64,000 nt of DNA from Rhyacichthys aspro (GCA_036850595.1 CM072154.1:13523330-13587329); one strand, 5' to 3'. Numbered from the stretch's first letter, positions 1 to 12,900 are shown. Numbers and translations are program-made. The notes: generated by a model not told the origin, from the sequence alone.

Positions 1-1300
1 TATGTTGAGAAGTCTGGGAACACGATATGACATATAGTTAAACATAGGAGTGCTGCAATGTAAAGGAATCAAATTGTTTTTTGCAAAAGTCAAGCCATTA
101 CAATGTTGTGCAATAAAAAGCACATCATGTTTTTCTCTCCTTCAGTATATACATTATGGCCATTAAATCTGCCTAGTTGGAGGCATTAGTTATTCAGTGA
201 ATAACCACATCTTCACTGAAAGCTTACGGATGCATCGGATGAAACAAGTCTTTTGAGAATTGACCAAAACACTCAAGACTTGCAAAAAGGCACACAATCA
301 TAAGCTTGGCTTTCTGAAAGGAAGACATAATGTGAGTGCATTGCAAGAGAAGGAGGAGGAGGGCAGCGTCATCACGGTGGTCTGACCGCCAGAGTGAGAC
401 ATGAATGGCTGCGTTAGCAATGCCCTGAAGGGGCAGCCAAGCTCTCAGCCATTTCGAGGAGTATGCTGAACAAATAGTATTTGATAATTCATAGCAATTT
501 GATAATTAGCATTTATCAAGTGACATCAGACATAAAGCCTGGTGCTGCAGATGAGAGGAGCAACAGGAATTCTTGTTGTTGTTGTTGTTTTTTTAAGGTA
601 AGACAGATATAAATAAATGTTAATTGTGACTATTAAGTCATGATTAAGAGTCCAATAGAGTACAGGGGATCGATGGCAATGTGTTCGTTACTGGGTCACT
701 AGAGAAAGTGATATGGAAATGTTATCCTTTGCTGATTTATTGACGCACTGTGCTATCTGCATCTGCCTCAATGTCTGTTAATTATGATGCCTAAAGATAT
801 GCATATCTATCTGTCTCAGGACACTGATAAGAGTTGCACATTTCTACATACAGGCTGCTTTGGAGACACTATGAAGCCAAACAGCAGGCTGTCAAAGCCC
901 ATCTTTTCTAAGACATTGCCTTTGGATCATCACAAGGCCTACATCACTAGGCACAGAAACGATCCCTATAACTACATTCCAGCAATTAAAGATGTTCTTC
1001 ATAAATATTGTAACTTTAATGTCACTACAATTTACCCAGTCCAATGCTTTTATTTCTACTGCACTTCCATAAGCTGACACATATGGTTATAGTGCAAACA
1101 ACACTTTCAGGATCTCTCTATGACACAACATGATATTGGCTAATAATCCAGCTGTTATGGAAGGATATGTAAGTGTAAAAAGTCTGCCAGTCTGCCAAAA
1201 GTAGCCTAACCCTACTCGGAACGGCATCAAAGTAATTTCTAGATTTTAGTCCACACATTTACACAATATAAAAGTTGCACAGTTACAAATACTGTGTTTC
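1..1300. other. Intergenic, no gene recognised
   Basis: No coding exon is convincing here. The only simple repeat is a short GTT run at about 573-590 followed by a T tract. Open frames in this stretch, such as the one at 784-1077, have no splice support or recognisable domain and look like chance. Confidence 0.6.
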
Positions 1301-1559
1301 ATTTGTAGATCTCAATGCCAGACAGTGCAGCTGAAAGCAGCACGAGGCTATGAAACGAGCTCAGGTTGACAGTCCCGTTAGTTAGTGTCATCGTAAAGAG
1401 CCGCTATTAACGATCAAACATGTCCACGGACTGTCTCACTGTTGACTCTCATGCCACATACACTCAACACAATTCACACACGTGCACAAAGTTACGGAAA
1501 CACGAGCTAAACAAGTAAACTCCAACATATTTCACACTTACAGGGGCGAAGGCAAACTG

Positions 1560-1700
1560 TTGGACCTCACACATACGTTTACTGCGCGGCACCCCTCCTC
1601 CGACAGCTATCCTCCCGCAGCCATCCCTCTCTCTCCACCGTGACGTCATGACGCAGGACGTACACACGGCGGAAATCACCAAAGATTGTTTATTGTTGGC
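1560..1700 (-). promoter_or_regulatory. Promoter-like GC-rich patch with CRE and ETS-type motifs
   Basis: In an AT-rich neighbourhood this patch is GC-rich with several CpGs. It carries a palindromic TGACGTCA at about 1641-1648, a nearby second TGACG, and GCGGAAAT of the ETS class at about 1670. On the minus strand a possible donor (AAC then GTATGT) lies near 1575-1580. It could be the first non-coding exon of a gene running leftwards out of the window. No coding sequence confirms this. Confidence 0.3.
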
Positions 1701-1906
1701 ATGATTCACGGACGCTTACAATATGCAAAATCGAAGTGAAGACGAATGAACGACAATAATAACAAAATATGCAGCATCACATGGAAATAAAGATTGTGTG
1801 TAATAAGCACAAGGGCAAATTTTGTCTAAATTAATATAAATTGTGTTTCAAACTAAAGATTTTTTGTTTTTGGCAAAGTGAACAGTTTGCTTTTTTGCTT
1901 TACCCC

Positions 1907-1910
<4 letters not shown>

Positions 1911-1970
<60 letters not shown>
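1911..1970. repeat. (TA)n microsatellite, about 30 units
   Basis: This is an uninterrupted TA dinucleotide run directly preceding the A/T-tract minisatellite. Confidence 0.97.
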
Positions 1971-1975
<5 letters not shown>

Positions 1976-2885
1976 TTATAAAAAAATCCTTTTTTGGGAG
2001 TAACTCAAAAAAAAAAAAAAAAAAAATTTTTTTTGACTTGCCCAAAAAAAAAAAATTTTTTTTTGACTTGCCCAAAATAAAAAAAAAATTTGGGGCAACT
2101 CAAAAAAAAAAAAAAATTTACTAAAAAAAATTTTTTTTTGACTTGCCCAAAATAAAAAATAAAACAAATTTTTTTGGGGGTAACTCAAAATGTTTTTTTT
2201 GAGTTGCCTCCAAAAAAAAAAAATCGTTTTTTTTTGTTGCCCCCACCCCCGGGGAAAAAAATGTTTTTGAGTTGCCCAAAATAATAAAAAAAAAATTTGA
2301 GTTTCCCCCCAAGAAAAAAAATATTTATTGATTTGCACCCGGAAAAAAAAATTTTTTTTTTGAGTTGCCAAAAATAAAAAAAAAAACAGGGGGTTTTTGA
2401 GTTGCCCAGAAAAAAAATATTTTTTTTTTTGAGTTGCCCCCCAGAAAAAAAAAAAATTGACTTGCCCCCCCAAAAAATGAAACTTTTTTTTTGAGTTGCC
2501 CAAAATGAAAAAAAAAATTTTTTTTTTGAGTTGCCCAAATAAAAAATTTTTTTTTTGAGTTTATTTTTTAGTTGCCCTCCAAAAAAAAACTTTTTTGAGT
2601 TGCCCAAAATAAAAATAAAAATTAAAAAAAAAAATTTTTTTTTGACTTGCCCAAAATAAAAAATAAAAAAAATTTTTTTTTGGGTAACTCAAAATTTTTT
2701 TTTTTGAGTTGCCTCCAAAAAAAAAAATCGTTTTTTTTAGTTGCCCCCACCCCCGGGGAAAAAAATGTTTTTGAGTTGCCCAAAATATTTTTTTTTTTTT
2801 TGAGTTGCCCAAAATAATAAAAAAAAAAAATTTGAGTTTCCCCCCAAGAAAAAAAATATTTATTGATTTGTACCCGGAAAAACCT
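1976..2885. repeat. A/T-tract minisatellite with GAGTTGCCC cores and a higher-order duplication
   Basis: The region is built from poly-A and poly-T runs that alternate with a short core, GAGTTGCCC or GACTTGCCC, present in both orientations (the inverse appears as GGGCAACTC or GGGTAACTC). Units are roughly 25-45 bases. A long block recurs: the landmark CCACCCCCGGGG occurs near 2243-2254 and again near 2747-2758, with matching flanks on both sides (ATCG plus T run before, a TTGAGTTTCCCCCC segment and TATTTATTGATTTG after). That indicates a duplication with a period of about 505 bases. Reading frames across it are phenylalanine/lysine-rich artefacts, not genes. Confidence 0.9.
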
Positions 2886-2889
2886 TGAA

Positions 2890-3635
2890 GTTTTCACTTT
2901 AAAGCATGAAATGCAGTGCTGCCGGGGACATTTGCTTCAGCAGTTGCAAGGGGAGGCAAAATGCAGTCTTCCCGAGGACATGTGCCTCCCGTGGTTGCAA
3001 GAGGAGGCAAGGACCTTTATCGCTGCTTGCAGCTTTAATTCAGTTTATATTTTTGGGCGTAGTCATTATATCTCTACGTATTTCATCTTTCATGACAATA
3101 AATAAACTAATCTGATAGCTTCATCAAGAAGCAAGTGTTACTTTACTTGCAAAGGACCAAATGTTCATATTCATCTTTGCTGAGCTCTGACAAAATTATG
3201 ACAAATGGTTATGTAACCAAGTCTAGTGTTGTCTGTTCTGTGAAAAAAAATAACAATGCAAAATGTTGTTAGTGCAGAACACAAAAATTTGCATTTGATA
3301 ACATAAGAATCCAAAGTAGTGAGTCATTTAAAGACATGCCATCCTCAAACAAAACCTTAGTGTTTGTGCTTCTGCAAGATCTTTTTGTGTAACACCTAGG
3401 TTTCTATAGCAACATAAAATGTAAAAGTCCAGGAGAGAGAGATCAGAGTCCAACAGAAACCATAACGCAAGAGTGTGAAAAGAGGCCAAAATCCCTGCTA
3501 CACAAGATTTTCTAAGAGAATATTTAAGATATCAAAGGAGCATTGTGTAAAATGTTGGGGTATACAGAAGGACAAAATGGAACACATTGGTCAAAATTAC
3601 ATTTTCAATAATGTATAACTGACTCAAAATTACAC
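2890..3635. other. Intergenic, no gene recognised
   Basis: Two overlapping short plus-strand frames (2863-3115) contain an imperfect internal repeat of about 60 bases around GCAGTTGCAAGGGGAGGCAA / TGGTTGCAAGAGGAGGCAA. There is no domain, and I do not consider them coding. Confidence 0.5.
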
Positions 3636-3723
3636 TCACACTTTTTTTCTCTCTTCCAGAAAACTCATTTGAACCCGCTGAATGGCTAGGTCTATGAACA
3701 CATTTTGAAGCATAATCCTGTAC

Positions 3724-3852
3724 CTTTTGATGGGATCCTCCAGATGGCAACCTTGCATTATGCGTGCTTGAACTCCAACAGAAAGTTCGAGTTTGGTCTG
3801 GCTTACAGGTTTTTTGTCTGAAGTATCAGCTTCAATATTAGAGTTAACACAC
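3724..3852 (-). other. Unassigned exon-like segment
   Basis: On the minus strand a good acceptor (pyrimidine-rich tract ending in CACAG) precedes position 3852. An AAAAG/GTACAG donor follows position 3724, giving a 129-base, frame-preserving segment inside an open frame of 111 codons (3636-3971). The translation has mixed composition and reads like protein (includes KLELSVGVQARIMQGCHLED), unlike the surrounding low-complexity frames. I recognise no family. It could be an exon of an unidentified gene, a decayed exon or chance. If the donor is not used, the frame runs on to a stop at 3636. Confidence 0.25.
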
Positions 3853-3974
3853 CTGTGACATAAAAAATGTAAAAATAGTTTCACGTAAATTTGTAAAAGA
3901 GATTGCAACTGACCCTGAAAACTGTTTAACCACTCGTTCATTTGCTTTAATCCAGACATTAAAATGTTCAATCA

Positions 3975-6900
3975 CATTGATTAAGGGACAGAGTTAGACT
4001 TATATGAGAAGTATGAATCATCAGAGGAACTGTGAAAGAAATCAGTCTGCACTGGTAAATGAAGCGGCACAACGATAATGTATTAAAACTATGACAACAC
4101 AGGAAATGCAGGCACAGGGTCAGAAAATATTCAGTAGAAAAGAAAAATAGTTTGTCTTTTTGTTGTTTTGTTGTAAATTTGGGCTTCTTTTTTCACAACG
4201 TCTGAGGAGACCTCTGCTACAAAGACTACACAGGACCACAGACAAAAAATGTTGTTTCTGCTGTTTTTCACGTTCTCTCCATAGAGCCGAGGGTAATGGG
4301 AAAGATTAGTGTAAGCGGCCAATGCCTGACGACCCTTTCTCTGCGAGCGTGGCAGACGAGGATGTTGGCTCTCAATGGCCCTCGCCAATTAGAGGCTCCA
4401 CTTGTAGCAGGCCAGGGCTAATGAAGAGTCCGGAGCATGGGAGTAGAGACAGCCAGGCATGGATCGATCCCTAGCCTGGAGAGGGCACGGTTGGGAGGCT
4501 GACAGGGGAAAGCCTAGGGACTAAGGGACCGCATCGTCTTCTTTCATCACACATAGGTCACCCTCTCGAACATACAGCTCCATCTTTTTATTGTTCCCCT
4601 GTTTGACCTCTCAACATCATTATACTAGTAAGTCTGAGATTGATGCCGGCTTGAGTTATTTTAGGTCTGTCTCTCGCCTTGTCATATCAAAATGAGCTTT
4701 ATGGTGAGCTTGTACATTTTTCTGCTTGTACACTACTTTGAATAATCCTGCTTGAGGTGTGATTGCTCATCCGGAGTGGAAGCTACGGGGTTTTTACATT
4801 CAGTGTGAGACTTAATGAGCTCTACTATGTGAATGACAGGTTGCTCATAAACTGTAAGGTAATTGGTGTTTCACTCTCCATTCTTTAATCCTGAGCAGAT
4901 CCTTTTTAGAGAGTATATCCTGTACTGTTTTAGTATCAGCAAACACGCAACTCAAACGGGAGTGACTGAATATGGTTACTAGTTTATTTTCTACAACAGG
5001 ACAAATAAACATGTACTCTGAAATACCTGTTGTCTACCAATGGATGGATTAAAAATTCTAATTTGTCAATGCCACATCTGCCCTCATGTATTTTTTTATT
5101 TTACACTCTTGATATTGAGTAATTATGTCAGTATACAACTTACATCAGGCCTCCATGACAAGGATTGAGGAAGCCTTAAAAGTTTCCACACTAGTACAAC
5201 ACAACCCCAGAGTTTAATTTAGACTGATCTTGAAATAGCAGTTGACGTAGCCTTGCTGACGTGGACTAGACTAACCATCATCTTTTTGCTTTGGTTTTCA
5301 GCAGAGGCAGGAAGTGGAGCGGTATCCCCTCAACTTCAACGTTTTGTGAAGTATACAAAGACGATCGGTATGCGAGGCATGACTACTGCCGTCGAGTCTT
5401 TGATAAGGTCAGGACCTCTGCCTCCTACTCAGTGTTTCTGCATCTCCACAGTGATCTGCATGCTAATAGGCCTAATTGCCATCTCCACTTTAGATTAGCA
5501 TTCAGAGGCAAGGGGTAGGCAGTGGAGGGACAGCTTATAAAGACGAAGCTAACTCTGGAAACGATGACCCAAACTCAAAACACTTTTAAAATATTTTTGG
5601 ACTAACAGGTCGTGAATACTGAAGGCTATAGTTCCACAGTATTCCCATGTGTTTAGTGCAAATCAGTGCAGAGAAGAGGCTATAAATATAACATATTTTG
5701 GGCAATACTTTGAAGATGAGGCTTAATTGCTTTCTTTGAACCTGCAGTAGGTTCTCATGGGAGTCTGGGGGCTAGTGGTAGAAATACTTCAATATATAGC
5801 ATGAGTCACAGAGAACGAGTTGGATGACTCCTAAGAGGGAGAGGAAGCTCCATGAATAAAAACCCTATTGTCTCTTGAGAGATATTCATGTCATTAAAGT
5901 GAGAAGAGAACCCGCAAACGCAGCAATGCCAGCACACATTACAATTAAAAAATCTAAAAGATGGCAGACCTATTTTATCTGACATAGGAGCTAGAGCAGC
6001 ATGTGCTACAAAGGTCCAACCTATAAAGAATCCTGGTTTTAATTGGCTAATTATAACACAAATGTCTGGTGTGGAGAACAATGAGCAGCCGTGTGCACTA
6101 TTGATCTGAGATAATTTATTGAAAGAGTGAGTAGCACAAAAGCAATCCATATGGCAAAGAGCCCATGAAGTAAACTTGGTGTCAGGGCAAACAGATAACT
6201 TCAACACATCCTAACACACACATGCTAATTCTGCCAAAGTCATATGGCCAAACTAGGAACTATAGATTAGGCTATTTTAGACATTTTTGATCAATATAAA
6301 AAAACAAACGAAAGCAAATGAGAGTATAATAAGATAAAAGACAAGAAAAATATGTATAGATTAGTTGACTATTTAAAGTCTCTGGAGTTTAAATTCTCTA
6401 AGGAGCTTAATAAAGCATCTAAAGGTGCCTTTGGTGTTAAGCACAAAAAGATCAGATCTATGAAACTATTGGGTTTTAAATTGCGTTATGTTTCTCTTTT
6501 CAGTCTAAATAAAAGCTGCAGAGTCAAGCTACCGTGAATGTGTTTATAATTAAAGTCTAACAGCCGATATTAGCAAAAAGTGAGATAATATCCCCTCTTT
6601 TCTGACGCTCAGTGATCCCCTTCTCTTTAAGTAGAGTAGACAATACAATATGCCACTTGGGGTTTGAACCTGTCTTATTAAAGTTCTCAGTTCAAGTCCT
6701 TCTCAGAAATAATGGTAAGAGCAATTAAAAGACACATCCAAGTGAAGAATGGCGTTCTGGGCACCAACGGTGTGCTCGTGTTCCTATGTTAATTGGCGGT
6801 AATTAGATGGTACTGGTACTAAGACAACTATCATTCAAGACAATGCTATTCAATTCGGAAGAAAAGCTTCCACCAATCGATGCACATGTACACATTCCAG

Positions 6901-7430
6901 CGCGCACACACACACACGCACATACACAAACGATCACTAACACACGTGACAGATCTGACCTTCCCTGTGACAGTAGTGTAGTACCTGCTCTATTCAGGGC
7001 CTTCTTAATTGGTTAATTAGACGGAGAGGAGAGAGTTCACCACATCAGCAACATTTGTGTGCTTTGCGTTATGTAATGTCATGGTCAAGTTGTACATGTC
7101 ATGTTTGCAGAAAACTGAAGTCTTTTTCTTTTTTCTACGTGATTTGCAACAACTTTATGAGGTTAGTTCTACAGAAAATCTATACAACATCTGTCTCATT
7201 CCCAAGAGTTACTACCTCTATTGTGACAGGCACATGATTTATTATGATCAGTGCGGTGATGTACAAGTTCTGCGTGGAGTAGTAAATACCAAACGAGGAA
7301 AAAGGTAGTTAAAAGACTTAAGATGAATAAAGAGAACATAAAAAAAAAAAAAAACACAGATGGCCTAAAGACTGTAGCAGAGTAAAGAAAAGCTGTAAGT
7401 TAGATGGAGTTAAGGAAGAAAGCACTCTTT
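3975..7430. other. Gene-free stretch with CNE-like patches
   Basis: No coding exon is supported. Two patches stand out from the AT-rich background. One at about 4260-4560 is GC-balanced and has homeodomain-type AATTAG and CTAATGA cores. The other at about 6760-7030 has TTAATTGG and GGTTAATTAG motifs and a short CA repeat near 6905. They have the look of conserved non-coding elements, which needs alignment to confirm. The 81-codon frame at 5253-5498 starts with a hydrophobic segment but has no family resemblance. Confidence 0.4.
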
Positions 7431-7444
7431 CACAGATATAGATG

Positions 7445-7724
7445 TTAAATGCTCCTTGTGGCCTGTAGATGCTTGGTAAGGTAACAAGAAAAAATGCAAT
7501 GTGTGATATAGTGCTAGAATATTGTTGATATATTGTTTGTTAATATATGAATTTCCATGCCTCTGATTGTTCACACTATACATTGCCGTTCAAGCTGTCT
7601 TTGCGATATGTATAGTGCAATTTGCAATACATTATGAAGTCAAATGCGTTTTTGGTCTAATCACTAATACTTCATTAAGTTATTTATTTTCTACTGCTTA
7701 TCCTTCACAGGCGTCTGAGCACTG
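7445..7724. repeat. Local direct repeat A, copy 1
   Basis: This segment begins with AGATGTTAAATGCTCCTTG and ends near CCTTCACAGGCGTCTGAGCAC. It matches 7971-8249 with scattered substitutions and small indels. Shared landmarks are AATGCA..TGTGATATAGTG, GTTCACACTATA, CAAGCTGTCTTTGCGATATG and CAAATGCGTTTTTGG. The offset is about 525 bases. There is no coding content. Confidence 0.85.
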
Positions 7725-7734
7725 TTTTGTTTCT

Positions 7735-7960
7735 GGTTCATTTTTTTGGAGACAAGAAGAAGAAACATCTAGAAGAGGATGGTCTGAGCCGGACAACATT
7801 CACAAGGACCATGTGTCTCTAAGACTTTTGTGAAACAAAGTAGCTATTTGCCAATGACATTACTGGCCTCAGACACTAACAATTGTTGCTGTGCAGAAAG
7901 ATAATACAATGAAAAAGGGATAAATTTGAATGAAACCCTAAGTGGTCTATAGTATTTGTT
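7735..7960. repeat. Local direct repeat B, copy 1
   Basis: This segment lies between the two A copies and matches 9665-9900 over about 230 bases. Shared strings include GAGGATGGTCTGAGC, ACATTACTGGCCTCAGACAC and GCAGAAAGATAATACAATG. It probably represents an interspersed repeat or a local duplication of unknown family. Confidence 0.85.
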
Positions 7961-7970
7961 TACTGGAAAC

Positions 7971-8249
7971 AGATGTTAAATGCTCCTTGCGGCCTATAGA
8001 TACTAGCGCTGCAAAATATAAAGAAAAAATGCAATATGTGATATAGTGGTAGATTATGTTCTTGCCTCTGGTTGTTCACACTATATATTTAACTATTTCT
8101 GTTCAAGCTGTCTTTGCGATATGTATAGTGCACTTTGTCATAGAATTCGCAAGATTTTATGTAGTCAAATGCGTTTTTGGCTAATCACCAATAATTCCTT
8201 AAGTCATTTATTTTCTACTGCTTCTCCTTCACAGGTTGCAGAGCACTGG
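7971..8249. repeat. Local direct repeat A, copy 2
   Basis: Second copy of the segment at 7445-7724, in the same orientation and diverged by substitutions and a few indels. The A-B-A order suggests a tandem duplication in which the second A copy is followed by unrelated DNA. Confidence 0.85.
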
Positions 8250-8459
8250 AGCCCATCCAGGCTGCTTTTTCAGTCAACATGAACAATCACCATTTACTAT
8301 GAAGCTAGGTAGCATCACCAGTAATCATTCTCAATGTTCATGTTCTCCATCAGGTGGAACGCTTGGCTCAAGTGCTAGTATGAGATGCCGCTTAATACCA
8401 AACTTTTATGCCACATTTAATGAAGCATTGTACACTATAGATAAATGTAGAGAGTGAAC

Positions 8460-9650
8460 TGGGGTCCCCCATTCGGTATCCATATCACAAACATGCACAT
8501 ATAAAATGCAAGGCAACAAAATGAGCAGTCTTGTTCTCATTTACAGGTTATATTCATTTATTCATGAAGTGCCTCTTAAGGGGGCCCGAGAAACGACCAG
8601 CGTCACAGAGATGAATTCTCAAATACAGACAATCCCACAGAGACTGGGGAGATGGGAAAGCAGGTAATACGACTGAGGGGCTTTAGTTATATAAAGAGCA
8701 ATAAATGAGAGAACCAAGACCAAAATAATTCACAGTTTAACATGATGAGACCAGTTAATTATGTCTCAAACGAAGAGAGTACTTTTGACAAGAAAAAGGA
8801 TCTGGCATCTGAATGAAAAATCCCCTTCAATCTTTCACATTCGCTCACAGAAAATAAAATGCAAAGTAAATGCAGATCCATGTAAAATAAAGTTCACTTG
8901 AAATGGAAAATGAGATAGCCCGGCGATAACAAGGGAGATGTGGCTATGGAGAAACATGTTTGTGTGGAGGAAAAAGGCAGGTGTGACTCCCCTCTCGCTC
9001 GGCTGATTACAGATGGAGAGGACTCGGTGGAGTTCTGCCGCAAGTTCCTGCTGCCTCAGTGTTGAGTGTGCCTAATGCTCTCTCCTCTCCATTACAGCTT
9101 ACAGAACTGCAGCCACACAAACACAAACACACACACACACACGCTCCTCGCAGCCTCTTCTACCTCTATTCTTTACCACTTTATTGCGCTCCTGCAGATG
9201 TCACACCAAACAATAAGAGATCCTGCTTGGCCTTTAGCTGCTGCCACCAAAGTCTTTTAATGAATAGTTACATGTCAAAGCTACTTTTCAGATGCTGTCG
9301 GTGATGAGCCTCAATTATGTCTCGTGTCGTAACGGGAAAACCTCCCAGTAGATACGCTGGATGCATAGAGTTTATGCCAGATCACAGCAGTACAGTGTTA
9401 ATTATCAATGGAGCAGAGTGTAACCTGTAACAAAGAGCACATAAACAGAGAATACTAAGAAGCTACTAAAAGACTGAAAGTCATTGCAGAAATTCCCAAA
9501 GAGCAGCATACATTAAAAATGTAGAACACAACTTGATTAAAGACCGTATCCTGATCACCATTTAAAATATCAATTATCATTATATACAGTATGATGCTAT
9601 GCTACCATAAAATAAGAGAACAGAAAAAAACTCATTTAAAGTGCTTCACA
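8460..9650. other. Intergenic, no gene recognised
   Basis: The stretch holds a (CA)n run at about 9128-9142 and a GC-balanced patch at about 8900-9100 with GATTACAG and GCCCGGCGATAAC segments. I see no exon. Confidence 0.5.
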
Positions 9651-9664
9651 ATCTTTTTTTTTTT

Positions 9665-9900
9665 CTTTCTATATTTGTTTCTGAAGACAAGAGGAACAAA
9701 CATAAAGGAGGATGGTCTGAGCTGGACAATATTGACAAGGGCTTTTGCAAAATGTGTCTCAAAGACCTTTGTGAGACAAAACAGCTATTTGCTAATCACA
9801 TTACTGGCCTCAGACACTAACAATTGTTGTGCAGAAAGATAATACAATGAAAAAAGGATCAATTTGAAGAAAGCTATAAGTGGACTACAGTGAAATACTT
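9665..9900. repeat. Local direct repeat B, copy 2
   Basis: Matches 7735-7960 in the same orientation with moderate divergence. The TACTGGCCTCAGACACTAAC block is identical in both copies. Confidence 0.85.
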
Positions 9901-9904
9901 TAGT

Positions 9905-12900
9905 CTGCGCAGAATGTCTAGCCTTTGCGAGCCTTTTAACATCGAGTATTTGTGATTTTTTGTGTTGTGGTATTGGTAGACTCAGGGGCCTAAATGTACC
10001 AGGAAGGCAAAGACATAAGATATCCATTCCTTTTTAGCATAACCAAACAAACACAGACCAACTAGTCGTATACTGATACAACCAAACACAAACTCCTTTA
10101 AATCCCTAATACAAATATACGGTTACCAGTTGACATAACTTTAAACATTATAAATGATAATGCTTTATTTAATCACCTGATCTGCTGAAAGTAATGAGAA
10201 ATTAATTCAGTGCTTTTAAATATCTATTATAATGTCATTATAAATGTCTTGTTGATTTATAATGTTTCATATATCAACTGGATGCATGGACATTTTCTCA
10301 TTTAAGAACCATACTTAACACTGAGCTTTTTCCCTATGCCTCTTTTAATAGAAGAGCTTTAAGCGGAGTGAGTCGTGACGCTGCGACAGAGATGTGTAGG
10401 TACAGTACTTTCAGAGGTTAGGGCTTCTTCACAGACCCCTGGGACTGGTGAGTCACGAGCAGTGTCAGTCTTTTTGCTCTCCGGCTCCGTTAGGGTAGCA
10501 GCAGGGGGGGGCCGTCAGTGGGACAGGGTGAGGGACAGTTATATGGACATCTGACAGCGAGGAAGGATACACAGAATCCAAGAGTGGACTGGTCAAGAGG
10601 AAGAAATGGTGGGCTTTCTCATTTTTAAATTTGAAGTTGAAAGAGAGTTTGAAGAGATCCTCACTCACGTTATTTATATTTGTACATAATTACACAGCTG
10701 CAGTATTAATTACACCAATATAGATGGCAAAGGATGCTACTTTTATATACTAACAGCTATTTCATGGTTTACAAAGCACTGGGATGTGTTGGACTCTGGT
10801 GTGCTGTAATGACGCAGTAATGAATGATGAGGCTATTCACGGCAGGTTTATATTTAATGCCATTGATGTTTTTATAGCAAAGTTTTTCTCAAAGTTCAAC
10901 CTGTCTTGAGTGAAAAAAAATGATAGAGGAGTTAAAAGTGGCTGTAGTTTGATTTCTTCATCTCACTCAAGCGCTGGAACCAATTACAGCAGAAGAAATT
11001 TAACACCCCAATGGTTCTCTATGAGTCCATCAGAGCTTTGACAGCACAATGAGATTTTATCTCATTTGGCGTGTGGGGGGCACAGATTTGGAAGAATGGC
11101 TTTTGTGATTTTAAACCTCTAGACTAGATCACAAAGCTCATATCTGTAAAGAGAAGGCCATGGTCAGAGCTAACCTGTTCTGAGAGTGTTCAACCATTTA
11201 AACCGCAAGGCAAACCTACATAAAATAGAGATCCCCCTCAGTTTGAAATCAGGAAAAAAGATGAAGAAGACAAAACGCAGATGGATTATAAAGAAGGCAC
11301 TTTTTGACACAATCAGGATTTATTTTGCACATGACATTTGAACTTTTTCCACTTGGGAATAGCCGCACGACACACTGACAGGGGAATAGGTCAGACGTGA
11401 ATAAACAAAAGCACTGATTCATTTTAGGCATCAGTTCGAGCAGACAAATTGATTTGTGTGTTATTTGGAATACAAATGATGAAACAGTTCCTATGTCAAA
11501 CTATTAATCTTGGTGCTGCATGTACGTCTTTATAAAGATGTGCTCTTTTATGAGTAAGAACAACGTCTCTAAAGAAACCACCTACGCTACAATCACAACA
11601 CCATTATGTTTCGCACACTGGCCTTTTACTCAAATCAGTTTACTTTCTGTGCAGCTCAATGGTGTTGCAGCTGCCACAATGGGCCTAGATAAAGTGATTT
11701 TGTGATTCAGTTGATTTAAATGGAACAGGGGCCCCATCTGTTACACTTTTGTCTACCTTCAACCACTTAACTTCTTCCAGCTGAACAAGGAACCTCTTTC
11801 AATAATACAAAGACTTGGAATTGCTCAGTGTTTTCCTAAAAGCAACCATCTACCAATAATGTTTCTGGATTGAAACAGAAACTGAAGCCTCACAGAAGCT
11901 TGATTTACTATTATACTGTTTAGTTTTTTATGGCAGGAAATAGTATCCCATTCATTCAAGCACAACGCTCATGTTTTTCTTGAGTTTTGGATGCAGTATA
12001 CAATGTTATGAATCACCGATTTTACTACAAACCATTCTCCTCAGTCTTAGTGGATGTGCATTACCAGTTACAAATATATATATACAACAGATAACTATAT
12101 GTTGGTGGTTTTATGGCTGTCTCTGATGTATTGACTGTACTGTGTAGACTGGGCTCAATTTATTACCTAGTGTCACAGCATCTTGGACTCTTGTCTGACC
12201 TTTAAATTTGACCAAGCAGCAGTGTGACTTCAACCTTGCCACAAGCAAACAATCGACCATGTCAGGAATGCTTGTTACTGTAAATCGACTCTGGTACAAC
12301 ATATTCAAATGAGACAATAACTAAACCTCATTACCAAAGAAAGAATGGCTGTATAAGAAGTGTATAAGTCATGCAACAGGTGCCACCAACAAATGACAGA
12401 GTACTAGCGCCCCCAAAAATCTCCTGGGAATAGGTCAGGAATGACTCCCTGCTGCTCTGGGATTCAGTGGAGCCTTATAAAAGGAAAAGATAAAAAGTAC
12501 AGGGAAGTTTTTTAATTATCCACACGCAGAGTAGTACTTTTTCATTAAAGGGACTATGGTTTTTAAGACACGTGTGAAAGTTTAATTTCCCTCTTCATGA
12601 CGGCCTGCGGGTGTCTCCACGTCAGATTGTTCCTGGTCTCTCCTCCTCACATAACACAAATCTTTTAGCCACACTTTCTGGGGTGAAGGGAAATGACTGA
12701 CCTGAGATCTGTTTGTGAATTTGTGTAATATCCAAAAAGGTAATCGCTGCTCTTCGTTTACATTGACAACAAAAAGGTGCTTGTTACTTCCACCATAAAA
12801 ATATATTTATAAAAATATGTTTGGTAAACAAATCTGAAGACATGCCAAATGAGGGGAGTGCAAACAACTTTAGATGATAAAACAAAGCAACAGCAGAAAT

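Noticed and set aside
1848..2897. Several overlapping minus-strand frames of up to 175 codons
   Set aside because: They are phenylalanine/lysine-rich translations of A and T runs in all frames of the minisatellite, with no start context or domain.
5253..5518. 81-codon plus-strand frame with a hydrophobic N-terminus
   Set aside because: No family resemblance and no supporting splice sites. The overlapping alternative frame is equally open, consistent with chance.
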